This document shows positions 50,250 through 58,694 of a DNA stretch of 64,000 nucleotides, piece by piece (within the stretch, counting starts at the first letter, position 1; each line of letters opens with the position of its first letter). The DNA is from Armatimonas sp043757465 (lineage in GTDB: Bacteria; Armatimonadota; Armatimonadia; Armatimonadales; Armatimonadaceae). The translations under genes and the position numbers were made by a program. Below the pieces are notes generated by a model. The model saw only the letters and a program-made list of their open reading frames with translations, was not told the origin of the DNA and ran no database searches. Location of the stretch: NCBI RefSeq assembly GCF_043757465.1, contig NZ_JAYVPL010000075.1, positions 62,001-126,000 on the forward strand, written 5' to 3'.

Positions 50250-50816
50250 TTACTCCTCTGGCACCGTGTGGCACTGGCGGCAGCGCGCTTCGTAGTGTTC
50301 GGTGGCTCCAATCAGAACCGTGGGGGCGCTGGCGGGGGCGGGGTGGCCGTTGATGAGTCGCTGGGAACGCGCGGCGTCGCCGCCGCAGACGGCGCAGATG
50401 GCGCGTAGCTTCACGACGTTATCGGCGACGGCGATTAAGTGAGGCATGGCTCCAAACGGAGCGCCGCGAAAGTCCATGTCCAGACCCGAGACAATCACGT
50501 CTTTGCCGTCGTCGGCGAGCGCCTGGCAGACCTCGAAGATTCCCGCATCAAAGAACTGCGCTTCCTCAATGGCAATCAGCTGCGTCTCCGGAGCAATCGA
50601 GAGATAGAGAGTCGCGCTATTTTCGGCGGCCTGCGCTTCATGGAGCGCTCCGTTGTGCGAGCGAATCACGGTGACGGGATCTCGGGTGTCGAGTGCGGGT
50701 TTGAAGACTTGGACGGTGCGCTTGGCGTAGAGCGCACGGCGGACAAGGCGGATCAGCTCTTCGGTCTTGCCAGAGAACATGGAGCCGCAGATCACGGTAA
50801 GGGAGCCAGTGGGCAT
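50250..50816 (-). CDS. tdk: Thymidine kinase (type II)
   Basis: A 188-residue salvage enzyme phosphorylating thymidine. P-loop LTVICGSMFSGKTEELIRLV; Walker B-like LIAIEEAQFFDAGIFEV; the lasso region VSGLDMDFRGAPFG; and a zinc site from CAVCGG and CRQCH. The start at 50816 is preferred over an ATG 9 bases upstream because the -10 TAAAAT box overlaps the latter region and ends 7 bases before 50816. It converges with the propeller-cytochrome gene, leaving 4 bases. Confidence 0.95.
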   Translation of the reverse strand: MPTGSLTVICGSMFSGKTEELIRLVRRALYAKRTVQVFKPALDTRDPVTVIRSHNGALHEAQAAENSATLYLSIAPETQLIAIEEAQFFDAGIFEVCQALADDGKDVIVSGLDMDFRGAPFGAMPHLIAVADNVVKLRAICAVCGGDAARSQRLINGHPAPASAPTVLIGATEHYEARCRQCHTVPEE

Positions 50817-50823
50817 ACCGGCC

Positions 50824-50829
50824 ATTTTA
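50824..50829 (-). promoter_or_regulatory. -10 box (TAAAAT), leaderless start of tdk
   Basis: TAAAAT on the minus strand ends 7 bases before the ATG at 50816. It overlaps the stop region of ogt. Confidence 0.5.
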
Positions 50830-51315
50830 CCGCGTCGCGAATCGCTCTAGCGCTAGCAGTGCCTCTTTGCGCGCCAGCCCGCCGCCGTAGCCGGTGAGTT
50901 TGCCACTTGCTCCGATCACCCGATGGCACGGGACGACAATCGAGAGGGGATTTTTCCCATTGGCGAGTCCGACAGCGCGAGAGGCTTTAGGGTTGCCGAT
51001 GCGTGCTGCCAGCTCGCCGTAAGAGAGCGTCTGGCCGTAGGGGATTTTTGCCAGCTCCGCCCAGACCGTTTTTTGGAAGTCGGTGCCTGAGGTGGCAAGC
51101 GGCAGATTAAAGACTGCGCGTGTGCCTGCAAAGTACTCTGTGAGCTGTGCTTTGGCTGCCATAAACACCGGCAGGTTCGACGATTCTTGCCAATTGGCTT
51201 GATGCGTTGGTGCGTGGCGGTGATCCGGGGGCAGATAGATTCCCGTGAGCGCCTCGCCGTTGGAGGTGAGGAGCAGCGTGCAGAGTGAGGTTTCGAAAGA
51301 AGTAAAATAGGTCAT
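50827..51315 (-). CDS. ogt: Methylated-DNA-protein-cysteine methyltransferase
   Basis: A 162-residue suicide repair enzyme that removes alkyl groups from O6-methylguanine. The active site is SIVVPCHRVIGASGKLTGYG with the acceptor Cys130; the helix-turn-helix region is PYGQTLSYGELAARIGNPKA and SRAVGLANGKNP. It lacks Ada-type N-terminal domains, which are in the upstream gene. Its ATG overlaps the stop of the Ada/AlkA gene (ATGA), so both are made together. Confidence 0.95.
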   Translation of the reverse strand: MTYFTSFETSLCTLLLTSNGEALTGIYLPPDHRHAPTHQANWQESSNLPVFMAAKAQLTEYFAGTRAVFNLPLATSGTDFQKTVWAELAKIPYGQTLSYGELAARIGNPKASRAVGLANGKNPLSIVVPCHRVIGASGKLTGYGGGLARKEALLALERFATR

Positions 51316-52751
51316 TGTTTTGTCTCCAAAGAACGCCATAGATGCATCGTGGCGTAGGCGCGCCAGGGGCGCCAGGCGTCGGCGATTTCTAAGATTTTAG
51401 CGGGCTGGGTCTCGCCCAGCGCTTTCTTGACCCCAAGATCGGTGTGGGGAAAAGCATCGGGCCAGGCCAGAGCACGCATCGCGATGTACTGCGCCGTCCA
51501 CTCCCCGATTCCCGGAAGTGCGACTAAGGCTTTTAGTGTGGCCGTCCGATCCCCGCCCGGCTCCAGGGAAATTTTGCCCTCGGTGACGGCCTGCGCCAGT
51601 GCCAGAATCGCAAGCGCACGGGTTTCAAGAATGCCCAGTGCGATTAGCTCCTGCTTGGGGGTATGCGCCACACACTCCGGCGTCGGGCTGAGATGCGTGA
51701 GGTTGGGGTAGGGCGTTGCGACTGGCTCGCCAAGCGCGGCGGCAAAACGACTGGCAAGCGTGGTCGCGGCCTTGACACTCACTTGCTGGCCTAAAATCGC
51801 ACGCATTGCCGTCTCAAAGCCGTGGAACGCACCGGGCACCCGCAGGCCGGGGCAGTCGGTGGCAAGCACGCCGAGGACATCGTTAATGCGATGCGGACTC
51901 GCGCCCAGGTCAAAAAGGCACTTGATGCGGGCCAGAATCGGTGGCAGTGCCTGCACCAAAGAGTGTGAGAGGGAGATTCTGAGAATACGCTCGTTCTCCC
52001 TCGCGCAGGCACTGAACCAGCCTGTGTGTTCCTGCCAGCGGACGGTTCGTCGGTAGGTATCTCCGTCAATGTTTTCCACGCCCGCCAGAGTGCGCGATTT
52101 CAGGAAGCCCAGCAGACCCGACCAGTCGAGCGGGGGACGGTAGGTCAGCGTGATGTTGAGAGTTTGCTCGGTCTGCGTAGGGAGTGCCTGGACGTTTTTT
52201 CGTAGCGCGGTTGGTGTCAGGCGGTAGCGCTCCTGAAAGACACTATTGAAGCGCCGGACACTTTGGAAGCCGCTGGCAAAGGCGATCTGGGTGATGGGCA
52301 GCGCGGTGTCCGTGAGCAGGCGCTTGGCCAGAAGTAGGCGCTGTGTCTGTGCCAGTGCGTGGGGCGAGACTCCAAACGTACTCTCGACGGCACGGCGGAG
52401 GTGGCGCTCACTCACACCAAGCTCAGCGGCCAGCTCGGACACGCTTATCTCCGAGAGCACTCCGTCCTCGATCCGGCTGGCCGCGCGCTGAGCGAGATCG
52501 GCGATCGCATCCACCGACGCATTGCCTGGAGCCAGCTCGGGGCGACAGCGCAGGCACGGGCGAAATCCTGCCTGCTCAGCGGCAGCGGCGTGGGCATAGT
52601 AGACACAGTTCTCTTCCCTTGGTGTCTTTGCAGGGCAGATCGGGCGGCAGTAGATCCCCGTGGTGCGCACTCCCACAAAGAAAACCCCATCGAAGCGGGT
52701 ATCGTGAGTGAGCAGCGCCTGGTAACAAGAAGTGGCATCATGCAAGAGCAT
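51312..52751 (-). CDS. Ada metal-binding/AraC regulator fused to AlkA 3-methyladenine glycosylase
   Basis: A 479-residue fusion. Residues 1-75 are the Ada zinc/methylphosphotriester domain with Cys35, Cys39, Cys66 and Cys69 (GIYCRPIC, FRPCLRCRPE). Residues about 80-190 are an AraC-type double helix-turn-helix (ISVSELAAELGVSERHLRRA). From about 200 is an AlkA N-terminal domain and then the HhH-GPD glycosylase: GFETAMRAILGQQVSVKAAT, LPGIGEWTAQYIAMRALAWP and the catalytic Asp in FPHTDLG. It likely senses methylated phosphates, activates its own operon and excises alkylated bases, while ogt supplies the methyltransferase missing here. The start is set by GATAAT 6 bases upstream. Confidence 0.93.
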   Translation of the reverse strand: MLLHDATSCYQALLTHDTRFDGVFFVGVRTTGIYCRPICPAKTPREENCVYYAHAAAAEQAGFRPCLRCRPELAPGNASVDAIADLAQRAASRIEDGVLSEISVSELAAELGVSERHLRRAVESTFGVSPHALAQTQRLLLAKRLLTDTALPITQIAFASGFQSVRRFNSVFQERYRLTPTALRKNVQALPTQTEQTLNITLTYRPPLDWSGLLGFLKSRTLAGVENIDGDTYRRTVRWQEHTGWFSACARENERILRISLSHSLVQALPPILARIKCLFDLGASPHRINDVLGVLATDCPGLRVPGAFHGFETAMRAILGQQVSVKAATTLASRFAAALGEPVATPYPNLTHLSPTPECVAHTPKQELIALGILETRALAILALAQAVTEGKISLEPGGDRTATLKALVALPGIGEWTAQYIAMRALAWPDAFPHTDLGVKKALGETQPAKILEIADAWRPWRAYATMHLWRSLETKQ

Positions 52752-52757
52752 ACGCGT

Positions 52758-52763
52758 ATTATC
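52758..52763 (-). promoter_or_regulatory. -10 box (GATAAT) of the ada-alkA/ogt operon
   Basis: GATAAT on the minus strand ends 6 bases before the ATG at 52751; likely target of autoregulation by the Ada domain, although no operator was identified. Confidence 0.5.
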
Positions 52764-52828
52764 CCGTATGTTGGACCCAAGGACTCGCCGTTTTCGGACG
52801 ACGAACCAGAGAGGATTTTTCAGGGGAG

Positions 52829-53212
52829 ATGTCGAACCGTGCCACGATGTTCGCACTAAATTTTTATAATACGCTCTATGGCGATGTTCTGCGTAAAGGC
52901 CGCAAGTCGGCTACCATTCGCTTGGGAAATAAAACCGCTAAGTATCAGTCGGGGCAGCTTGTCTGGGTGACCGTTGGTCAGCGTTTCGGGCGGCGGCACA
53001 AGCTGTTCACCGCGATTCTCGATATGGTTGAGGTCAAGCCCATCAAGGAGCTGACACCGCGCGACATCCAGCGGGAGAACCCTGAGTTTCGCACTAAGGA
53101 CGAAGTCATTGCGCTACTCTCGCGGGTCTACGATCTCCCGATAGACGAAGACACGCTCATCACTATCATTTATTTTTCGCCCGTGGACGAGTACGGGCTG
53201 GATGGAATTTAA
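52829..53212 (+). CDS. ASCH-domain protein
   Basis: A 127-residue protein with an ASCH fold, a PUA-like module thought to bind RNA or modified nucleic acid. The signature GKKT-like loop appears as VLRKGRKSATIRLGNKTAKY, followed by GQLVWVTVGQRFGRR and LFTAILDMVEVKPIKELTPR. The C-terminal part carries ENPEFRTKDEVIALLSRVYD. The start is uncertain: ATG 52829 or the family-like ATG 52847 (MFALNFYNTLYG). It is divergent from the Ada/AlkA gene and ends 3 bases before the peptidase gene. Confidence 0.75.
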   Translation: MSNRATMFALNFYNTLYGDVLRKGRKSATIRLGNKTAKYQSGQLVWVTVGQRFGRRHKLFTAILDMVEVKPIKELTPRDIQRENPEFRTKDEVIALLSRVYDLPIDEDTLITIIYFSPVDEYGLDGI

Positions 53213-53215
53213 CTT

Positions 53216-55618
53216 ATGTTTGCTATTATCCCTGCTTTAGTATCACTCTCGGTCGCGCAGGAGCCCGTAAAGGCCAACTGGAAGTTGGCAAATCGCTTTA
53301 CTGCCGAGATTCTCACGCCTTTTGTTCCCAGCACCACCCTCACGCCAGGCTGGATTAATAAGTCGGATACGTTCTGGTATCTCTGGCGCGACGATTCTGG
53401 GCGTAAGTTCTGGAAAGTGGACGCGAAGGCAAAGAGAAAATCCTTATTGTTTGACTCCACTAAGATGGCAGCACTTCTGTCTGAGCTGACTCAGAAGCCC
53501 TACGATTCCACGAACCTCCCTTTCACAACCGTCACATTCGACGAAAAAGATGCCAACCGGATTTTCTTCTTGGTCAGCGAAGCTACGACGTCACCCGCGC
53601 CACCGAAAAATACGCGCTACGAATACGATTTGACGAAAGAGACGCTCAAGGTCGCACCCAAAGAGGGCACGGCGACGGCGGACACAGAGGCCAGGGACTT
53701 CCGTAATTTTTCCCCGGATAAGAAAGCCTTTGTCTACGCCATGGCCCACAACCTCTACTACGTTGAGGTGAAAGAGGGCAAGGAGCAGTCACCGATCCAA
53801 CTCACCAAAGATGGCGAGAAAGACTACAGCTTTGGGAGCCGTGAGGGGGGCTTCGGCGGTGGTGGCGGCACGCGTCGTCGGCAGCAAGGTGAGGGCGGCG
53901 CACCACCGCCGCCGCCCACTGTCGAGCTACGTGTCCGGGCAAGTGTCACGTGGTCCAAGGACTCCAAGCGCTTCTCCGTTAGCCGCTTTGACTCCCGCAA
54001 TGTTAAAGAGCTGTTTCTCGTCAATGTGCTCTCCGAGCCCCGCCCCACCCTGATGAGCTATAAGTACGCCATGCCGGGGGAGCCGGGTGTCGGGCAGCAG
54101 GAGCTCTTTGCCTTCAACCCGGCCACGAAGACACTCGAAAAGCTGCCCATTGAAAAATACAAAGATCAGCAAGTACGCAATGTTCACTTCCAGGACACCA
54201 CTTCTGAGGCACTTCGCTTCGTGCGGCGGGATCGTCTTCAGCGCCACGCCGAGCTCTGTGAGATTAATCTAAACACCAAGGCCGTCACCCCGCTGCTCTC
54301 CGAAGCCGTGGAGAATGCGTTTCTGGAAATCCAGGAAGTCAAGTACGTCAAGCCAGGCGGCGATTTTCTCTGGTTCTCCGAGCGCACTGGCTGGGGGCAC
54401 TACTACCTCTACGCCAACGACGGCAAACTCAAGAATCCAGTGACCAGCGGCCCGTTTCGGGCGTCGCAGATCATGGAGGTGGATGAGAAGAAAGAGCAGC
54501 TCTGGTTTGTGGGGCAGGGGCGTGAAGCGGGTGAGAATCCCTACTATCAGCACCTCTACCGAACCGGGCTGGATGGCAAGAGTAGTAGTCTCGCGCTGCT
54601 GGACTCCGGTGAGGCGGAGTACACCTCCAGTGTCTCACCCTCAAAAGACTTCGTGGTGGATGTCGCCTCGCGCCCCGACTTAGCGCCGAAAGCCGTTCTC
54701 CGCGACCGGGATGGCAAGGTCGTTCTTGATCTTGAGGAAACGAAGCTGGAGCGTTTGTTGGAGCTGGGCTGGCGAGTGCCGGAGCGCTTCACGGTGAAGG
54801 CCGCCGACGGCGTGAATGATCTCTATGGCAATCTCTGGCGGCCCACCGATTTTGACCCGAAGAAAAAATATCCGATCATCGCCTATGTCTACCCTGGCCC
54901 TCAGACCGAGTCGGTGAACTCGGGCTTCTCGGTGAGCGCTAACAACGCGCGCTTGGCACAGCTTGGCTTTGTGGTCATTCAGATCGGCAACCGGGGAGGC
55001 AACCCGGCACGCTCGAATGCCTACCATAGCTTTGGGTACTACAACCTACGCGACTATGGCCTCGCCGACAAGAAAGCCGGAATCGAGCAGCTTGCCGCGC
55101 GCTTCCCCTGGGTGGACATCGAGAAAGTCGGGATCTTTGGGCACTCCGGCGGTGGCTTCATGACGGGGGCAGCGCTCTTATTGCCGCCCTACAATGAGTT
55201 CTTCAAAGTGGGGGTGAGTAGCGCCGGAAACCATGACAATAATATCTACAACTCGAACTGGAGTGAGCAGCACCACGGCCTAAAAGAAGTGCCCGTTTTC
55301 GACAAAGATGGCAAGCCGACCGGGGAGACTAAGTTTGAGATCAAAGTCCCCACCAACGCCGAGCTGGCGGGCAATCTCAAGGGCAAGCTGCTTCTGGTGC
55401 ACGGCGATATGGACAACAATGTCCATCCGGGTAACACAATACGCCTGGTCAATGCACTGATCAAAGCCGGTAAACGCTTTGATTTTATGCTCCTGCCTGG
55501 TCAGGATCACAGCTTCGGCACTATGAATGGCTACTTCAACCAGATGATGATGGAGTACTTTGCCGAGCATTTGCTGGGCGACTACCAGCGCGGCAACGCT
55601 GAGCTGAAGGCGAAGTAA
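53216..55618 (+). CDS. Dipeptidyl peptidase IV-like S9 peptidase (secreted)
   Basis: An 800-residue serine peptidase with an N-terminal beta-propeller and C-terminal alpha/beta-hydrolase. The short N-terminus (MFAIIPALVSLSVAQ) may be a signal. Propeller segments include LRVRASVTWSKDSKRFSVSR and FLWFSERTGWGHYYLYANDG, the latter a DPP-IV hallmark. The catalytic domain has YPGPQTESVN, the nucleophile elbow VGIFGHSGGGFMTGA with Ser644, the Asp in LLVHGDMDNNVHPGNTIRLV and the His in GQDHSFG. It probably removes N-terminal dipeptides in the periplasm or outside. A glycine-rich insert with GGGGGTRRRQQGEGGAPPPP near residue 215 is unusual. Confidence 0.9.
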   Translation: MFAIIPALVSLSVAQEPVKANWKLANRFTAEILTPFVPSTTLTPGWINKSDTFWYLWRDDSGRKFWKVDAKAKRKSLLFDSTKMAALLSELTQKPYDSTNLPFTTVTFDEKDANRIFFLVSEATTSPAPPKNTRYEYDLTKETLKVAPKEGTATADTEARDFRNFSPDKKAFVYAMAHNLYYVEVKEGKEQSPIQLTKDGEKDYSFGSREGGFGGGGGTRRRQQGEGGAPPPPPTVELRVRASVTWSKDSKRFSVSRFDSRNVKELFLVNVLSEPRPTLMSYKYAMPGEPGVGQQELFAFNPATKTLEKLPIEKYKDQQVRNVHFQDTTSEALRFVRRDRLQRHAELCEINLNTKAVTPLLSEAVENAFLEIQEVKYVKPGGDFLWFSERTGWGHYYLYANDGKLKNPVTSGPFRASQIMEVDEKKEQLWFVGQGREAGENPYYQHLYRTGLDGKSSSLALLDSGEAEYTSSVSPSKDFVVDVASRPDLAPKAVLRDRDGKVVLDLEETKLERLLELGWRVPERFTVKAADGVNDLYGNLWRPTDFDPKKKYPIIAYVYPGPQTESVNSGFSVSANNARLAQLGFVVIQIGNRGGNPARSNAYHSFGYYNLRDYGLADKKAGIEQLAARFPWVDIEKVGIFGHSGGGFMTGAALLLPPYNEFFKVGVSSAGNHDNNIYNSNWSEQHHGLKEVPVFDKDGKPTGETKFEIKVPTNAELAGNLKGKLLLVHGDMDNNVHPGNTIRLVNALIKAGKRFDFMLLPGQDHSFGTMNGYFNQMMMEYFAEHLLGDYQRGNAELKAK

Positions 55619-55621
55619 AAT

Positions 55622-55752
55622 CCGCCCACAGGACGTGGGCGTCTTGGGGCGTGCCGCCAAAAAGTCGCTCCACGACTCCCGAATCTAATCGGAGCCAGTC
55701 GCGGAGCGACTTCCCAGCCGAAGGCTTCTTGACGCCCACGTTCTGTGGGCGG
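55622..55752. repeat. 131-base nested inverted repeat
   Basis: Outer arms at 55622-55643 and 55731-55752 (22 bp, one mismatch; CCGCCCACAGGACGTGGGCG against its complement). Inner arms at 55662-55677 and 55697-55712 (16 bp, one mismatch; AAGTCGCTCCACGACT). The centre also pairs in part. It fills nearly the whole gap between the convergent peptidase and E2 genes. It could be a bidirectional terminator, a REP/BIME-like element or a MITE-like element. Confidence 0.85.
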
Positions 55753-55764
55753 GCAATCACGCGC

Positions 55765-57102
55765 CTACGCCAGTAGCAGCCCCGGCGTCTCCAGTAGCTC
55801 TTTTAAGCGAGCCAGAAATGCGGCGGCGGGGGCACCGTCTAGGGCGCGGTGGTCGAAGCTGAGCGAGAGCCCCATCATCGGGCGCACGGTGGGCTGACCG
55901 TTCACCGCGACAATGGTATCCGTGATGGCGCAGATGCCCAGAATCGCGACCTGCGGAGGGGAGATGATCGGGTTGAACGCCTGGACACCGTAGTTTCCTA
56001 AGTTGGTGATGGTGAAGGTTCCGCCGGAGACTTCGTTACTTGCCAGCTTCCCGGCACGTGCGCGGGCTGCTAGGTCAACTCTGTCTTTGGCGAGCTGGGT
56101 CAGCCCCTTGCTCTGAACCTCTTTAATCACCGGCACGATCAGGCCCTCGTCGCCGAGGGAGACTGCCATTCCGATATGCGCGACATCAAAGAGTGTGATG
56201 GTGTCGCCGTCTATGTGGGCATTGACCATGGGGTGCTCTTTAAGTGCGTGGCCACAGGCTTTGATAATGAAGTCGGTGGGGGAGATGCGGACATTGTCAG
56301 ACTTCTCAATGGCGGGGAGAAGCTGCTTGCGGAGCTTGTTGGCCTCGGTCATGTCCACGGCGAGATGGAGCGTGACATGAGGCTTCTCCCGCACAGATTT
56401 ACTCAGATTATCGGCGACGCGCTTGCGTAGCCCCGAGAGCTTGACTGTCCGTGCGCCAGCCCCCTGGCCCCCGCCCTCATCGGACGCGGGAACGGAGATA
56501 GGCACTGTTACCGCGCGCACATCGTCGGCGGTGATGCGGCCTCCGGTACCACTGCCCGCCACATCGGTGAGATTCACGCCCTCGCCTGTCGCAATCGCCT
56601 GGGCGAGTGGTGAGACACGCACGGCAGGAGTCTCCAGAAGCTCCTGCGCTACTTGTGCAGACTTGGCGAGCGTGGCATGGGCGGCCTCAACATCGCGCTC
56701 GATAATCCGTCCACCCGGCCCCGTGCCCTTTCCTGCGAGATCTTTGACAATCACCCCCAGCTCATCGGCGATGCGACGTGCACGGGGCGAGGCATCAAGG
56801 GGGCCTCCTAATGGCTCTCTCGCCGGGCTGGGGCTGGGGGGGATTGGCACAGCGGGAGCTTCCCCAGGCTCACCGACCAGCACGACAGGGGACTCCACTT
56901 TGACGTAGGCATCCACAGGAGCCAGAAATCCTAGAATCACACCGGCTTCGGTGCTGGCGAACTCCATATTGGTCTTGTCCGTCTCCAGCTCGCCCAGCGC
57001 CTCGCCAATCGCGACCATGTCGCCGACTTTCTTGAACCACTGAACAATACGCACTTCCTCAACCGACTGCCCGAGCACGGGCACCTTCACTGTTCTTGCC
57101 AT
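55765..57102 (-). CDS. Dihydrolipoamide acyltransferase (E2) of a 2-oxoacid dehydrogenase complex
   Basis: A 445-residue E2 core enzyme. Residues 1-78 are a lipoyl domain with the lipoylated Lys43 in LGELETDKTNMEF. Two peripheral subunit-binding domains follow: DASPRARRIADELGV to GGRIIERDVEA (about 104-140) and VRVSPLAQAIATGEGVNLTD to RITADDVRA (about 160-195). The acyltransferase domain covers 215-445 with SFDHRALDGAPAAAFL, the His and Asp of catalysis. The two binding domains for one lipoyl domain are uncommon. The substrate (pyruvate, 2-oxoglutarate or branched-chain acids) is not decided by sequence here; E1 and E3 genes are not adjacent. It follows smpB after 9 bases. Confidence 0.92.
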   Translation of the reverse strand: MARTVKVPVLGQSVEEVRIVQWFKKVGDMVAIGEALGELETDKTNMEFASTEAGVILGFLAPVDAYVKVESPVVLVGEPGEAPAVPIPPSPSPAREPLGGPLDASPRARRIADELGVIVKDLAGKGTGPGGRIIERDVEAAHATLAKSAQVAQELLETPAVRVSPLAQAIATGEGVNLTDVAGSGTGGRITADDVRAVTVPISVPASDEGGGQGAGARTVKLSGLRKRVADNLSKSVREKPHVTLHLAVDMTEANKLRKQLLPAIEKSDNVRISPTDFIIKACGHALKEHPMVNAHIDGDTITLFDVAHIGMAVSLGDEGLIVPVIKEVQSKGLTQLAKDRVDLAARARAGKLASNEVSGGTFTITNLGNYGVQAFNPIISPPQVAILGICAITDTIVAVNGQPTVRPMMGLSLSFDHRALDGAPAAAFLARLKELLETPGLLLA

Positions 57103-57111
57103 CCGTTGTAG

Positions 57112-57594
57112 CTAGTTCCTTCCAAAAACTTCGCGCCGCGCTTCTCGATCGGCATCGCGCTTGGCGATATCCTGGCGCTTGTCGTAGAGCTTCTTGCCGC
57201 GCCCAAGCCCGAGCTCCAGCTTGGCAAAACCACGCTCAAAGATAATCGCCAGCGGTACGAGCGACAGCCCTTTTTGTTGGGTCTGCCCGAGCAGATGGTC
57301 AATCTCTTTACGTGTGAGCAGCAGCTTTCGAACCCGCGTCGGCTCGACATTGTCGCCATGGCCCTGCGTGAAATGCGCAATATGCAGATTATGTAGCCAC
57401 AGCTCGTTCTTCTCGATACGCGCGTAACCATCGGTTAGATTCGCTTTGCCCGCCCGGAGCGACTTCACTTCCGTGCCGACCAGCACCATCCCCGCGACAT
57501 AGGTCTCCTCAATGAAATACTCGTGGCGTGCGCGACGGTTCAGCGCGACAGTGCGCTTCTGGCCGCTCTTCTCTTCTGCTTTACTGGTGGACAT
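57112..57594 (-). CDS. smpB: SsrA-binding protein SmpB
   Basis: A 160-residue RNA-binding protein needed with tmRNA for ribosome rescue. Family hallmarks: TVALNRRARHEYFIEETYVA, GMVLVGTEVKSLRAGKANLT, DGYARIEKNELWLHNLHIAH, and the C-terminal helix KLELGLGRGKKLYDKRQDIA followed by KRDADREARREV. The tmRNA gene is not in the window. A TATAAT box ends 8 bases before the ATG, so this mRNA also looks leaderless. Confidence 0.97.
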   Translation of the reverse strand: MSTSKAEEKSGQKRTVALNRRARHEYFIEETYVAGMVLVGTEVKSLRAGKANLTDGYARIEKNELWLHNLHIAHFTQGHGDNVEPTRVRKLLLTRKEIDHLLGQTQQKGLSLVPLAIIFERGFAKLELGLGRGKKLYDKRQDIAKRDADREARREVFGRN

Positions 57595-57602
57595 GAGGCT
57601 CT

Positions 57603-57608
57603 ATTATA
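57603..57608 (-). promoter_or_regulatory. -10 box (TATAAT), leaderless start of smpB
   Basis: Consensus TATAAT on the minus strand ends 8 bases before the smpB ATG at 57594. Confidence 0.65.
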
Positions 57609-57619
57609 CCGCGAAGCAG

Positions 57620-58684
57620 TTAGTTGATGCGGATGAAGTGATCGGCCATCTTAAGGGAGATTGTCCCGTGTGTCATCACCGGGCGGTCAGGCATGTGGCA
57701 GGTAATGCACTTCTCTTTGGGGTTGACCGAGCAACTTTTTTTCGGGACGCTATGGCACGAGACACAGATCGCCTCATAGCGCTTCGTCTCCTTCGAGACA
57801 TTACTGTGCGGGCTATGACACGTCACACAGGTCAGCTTATTGGCGCTCTCTTTAAAACAGCGGCTCTGGGCAAGACCGTAGGGCTGAAAGCGGTTGGTCA
57901 TCTTCTTGGACGCGGTGGGCATCCCCGCGACATCGTCCTCGGTGCGATGACAGCGGCCACAGAGAGTGTTGAGCGCTGTGCCCGTTGCCCCCCGCAGCGA
58001 CGAAATGGCGAGATTTTTTGGCTTTTTGTTTTTGCCTACGGGGCCCTCCTGCATGGCGGCGACGTGCTCGGCTCCGGGGCCGTGGCAAGACTCACAGCCC
58101 ACGCCAAAGAAGCGCTTTTCTGGCAACAAAGAGGCCAGAGGCAGTGTGACCGCATGGCAGCTCAGGCACTGACGCGTCGCCTCCTCTTTGTGGATCGCGC
58201 TCCCTAGGCTCCGGGAAAGCTCCTCGATACCCGGGGTGAGGTGCCACTGTTTTTCGTGAGGGAAGTAGCTCTGCCGAATCTCCGCACTGGTCTGCTTGAA
58301 GACGGCCAGAAACGTGATGCCCGTCTTTCCTGAGCCAAGTGCGAGCTGAAGCGGTAGTGTCGAGGTGGCAGAGTGCGCCACCAGCCTGCCGTCCTCAACG
58401 GTGAAACGCCCCTCGCCGGGCACCACACCTGGTGCGGGCGCTAGCGTTCCGAGGTCTGCCACTGTCGCCTCCCGCAGAGTGGTGGCATGATTGCTCTGGT
58501 GGTGGCTCTCGAACTCACTCGCATGGCACGGCTGGCAGGCCGCCGTGCCCGCGTAGGGGGTCGGCTCTAAGAACACCGGCTCGGGTGCGACCACCGGCGG
58601 CGGCTTCTGTGGGGTGCAGGCCAGCGAGCCTAGAACCAGGAGCGGCAACAAAACACTCCAGCCTTTGGGGAGAGCAATGCGCAT
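57620..58684 (-). CDS. Seven-haem c-type cytochrome lipoprotein
   Basis: A 354-residue exported multihaem cytochrome. The N-terminus (LPKGWSVLLPLLVLGSLAC) is a lipoprotein signal with Cys23. Seven CxxCH sites are visible: CQPCH, CLSCH, CESCH, CGRCH, CVTCH, CVSCH and CITCH. The first and the GxxCESCHGPGAEH segment recall the cytochrome c554/doubleCXXCH families and nitrite or hydroxylamine-type electron carriers. The C-terminal CHMPDRPVMTH adds a likely distal His ligand. It probably transfers electrons at the outer face of the membrane; no oxidoreductase partner is adjacent. The start at 58684 precedes the signal peptide directly; a longer frame overlaps the esterase gene and is rejected. Confidence 0.88.
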   Translation of the reverse strand: MRIALPKGWSVLLPLLVLGSLACTPQKPPPVVAPEPVFLEPTPYAGTAACQPCHASEFESHHQSNHATTLREATVADLGTLAPAPGVVPGEGRFTVEDGRLVAHSATSTLPLQLALGSGKTGITFLAVFKQTSAEIRQSYFPHEKQWHLTPGIEELSRSLGSAIHKEEATRQCLSCHAVTLPLASLLPEKRFFGVGCESCHGPGAEHVAAMQEGPVGKNKKPKNLAISSLRGATGTALNTLCGRCHRTEDDVAGMPTASKKMTNRFQPYGLAQSRCFKESANKLTCVTCHSPHSNVSKETKRYEAICVSCHSVPKKSCSVNPKEKCITCHMPDRPVMTHGTISLKMADHFIRIN

Positions 58685-58694
58685 GATGGTACGG

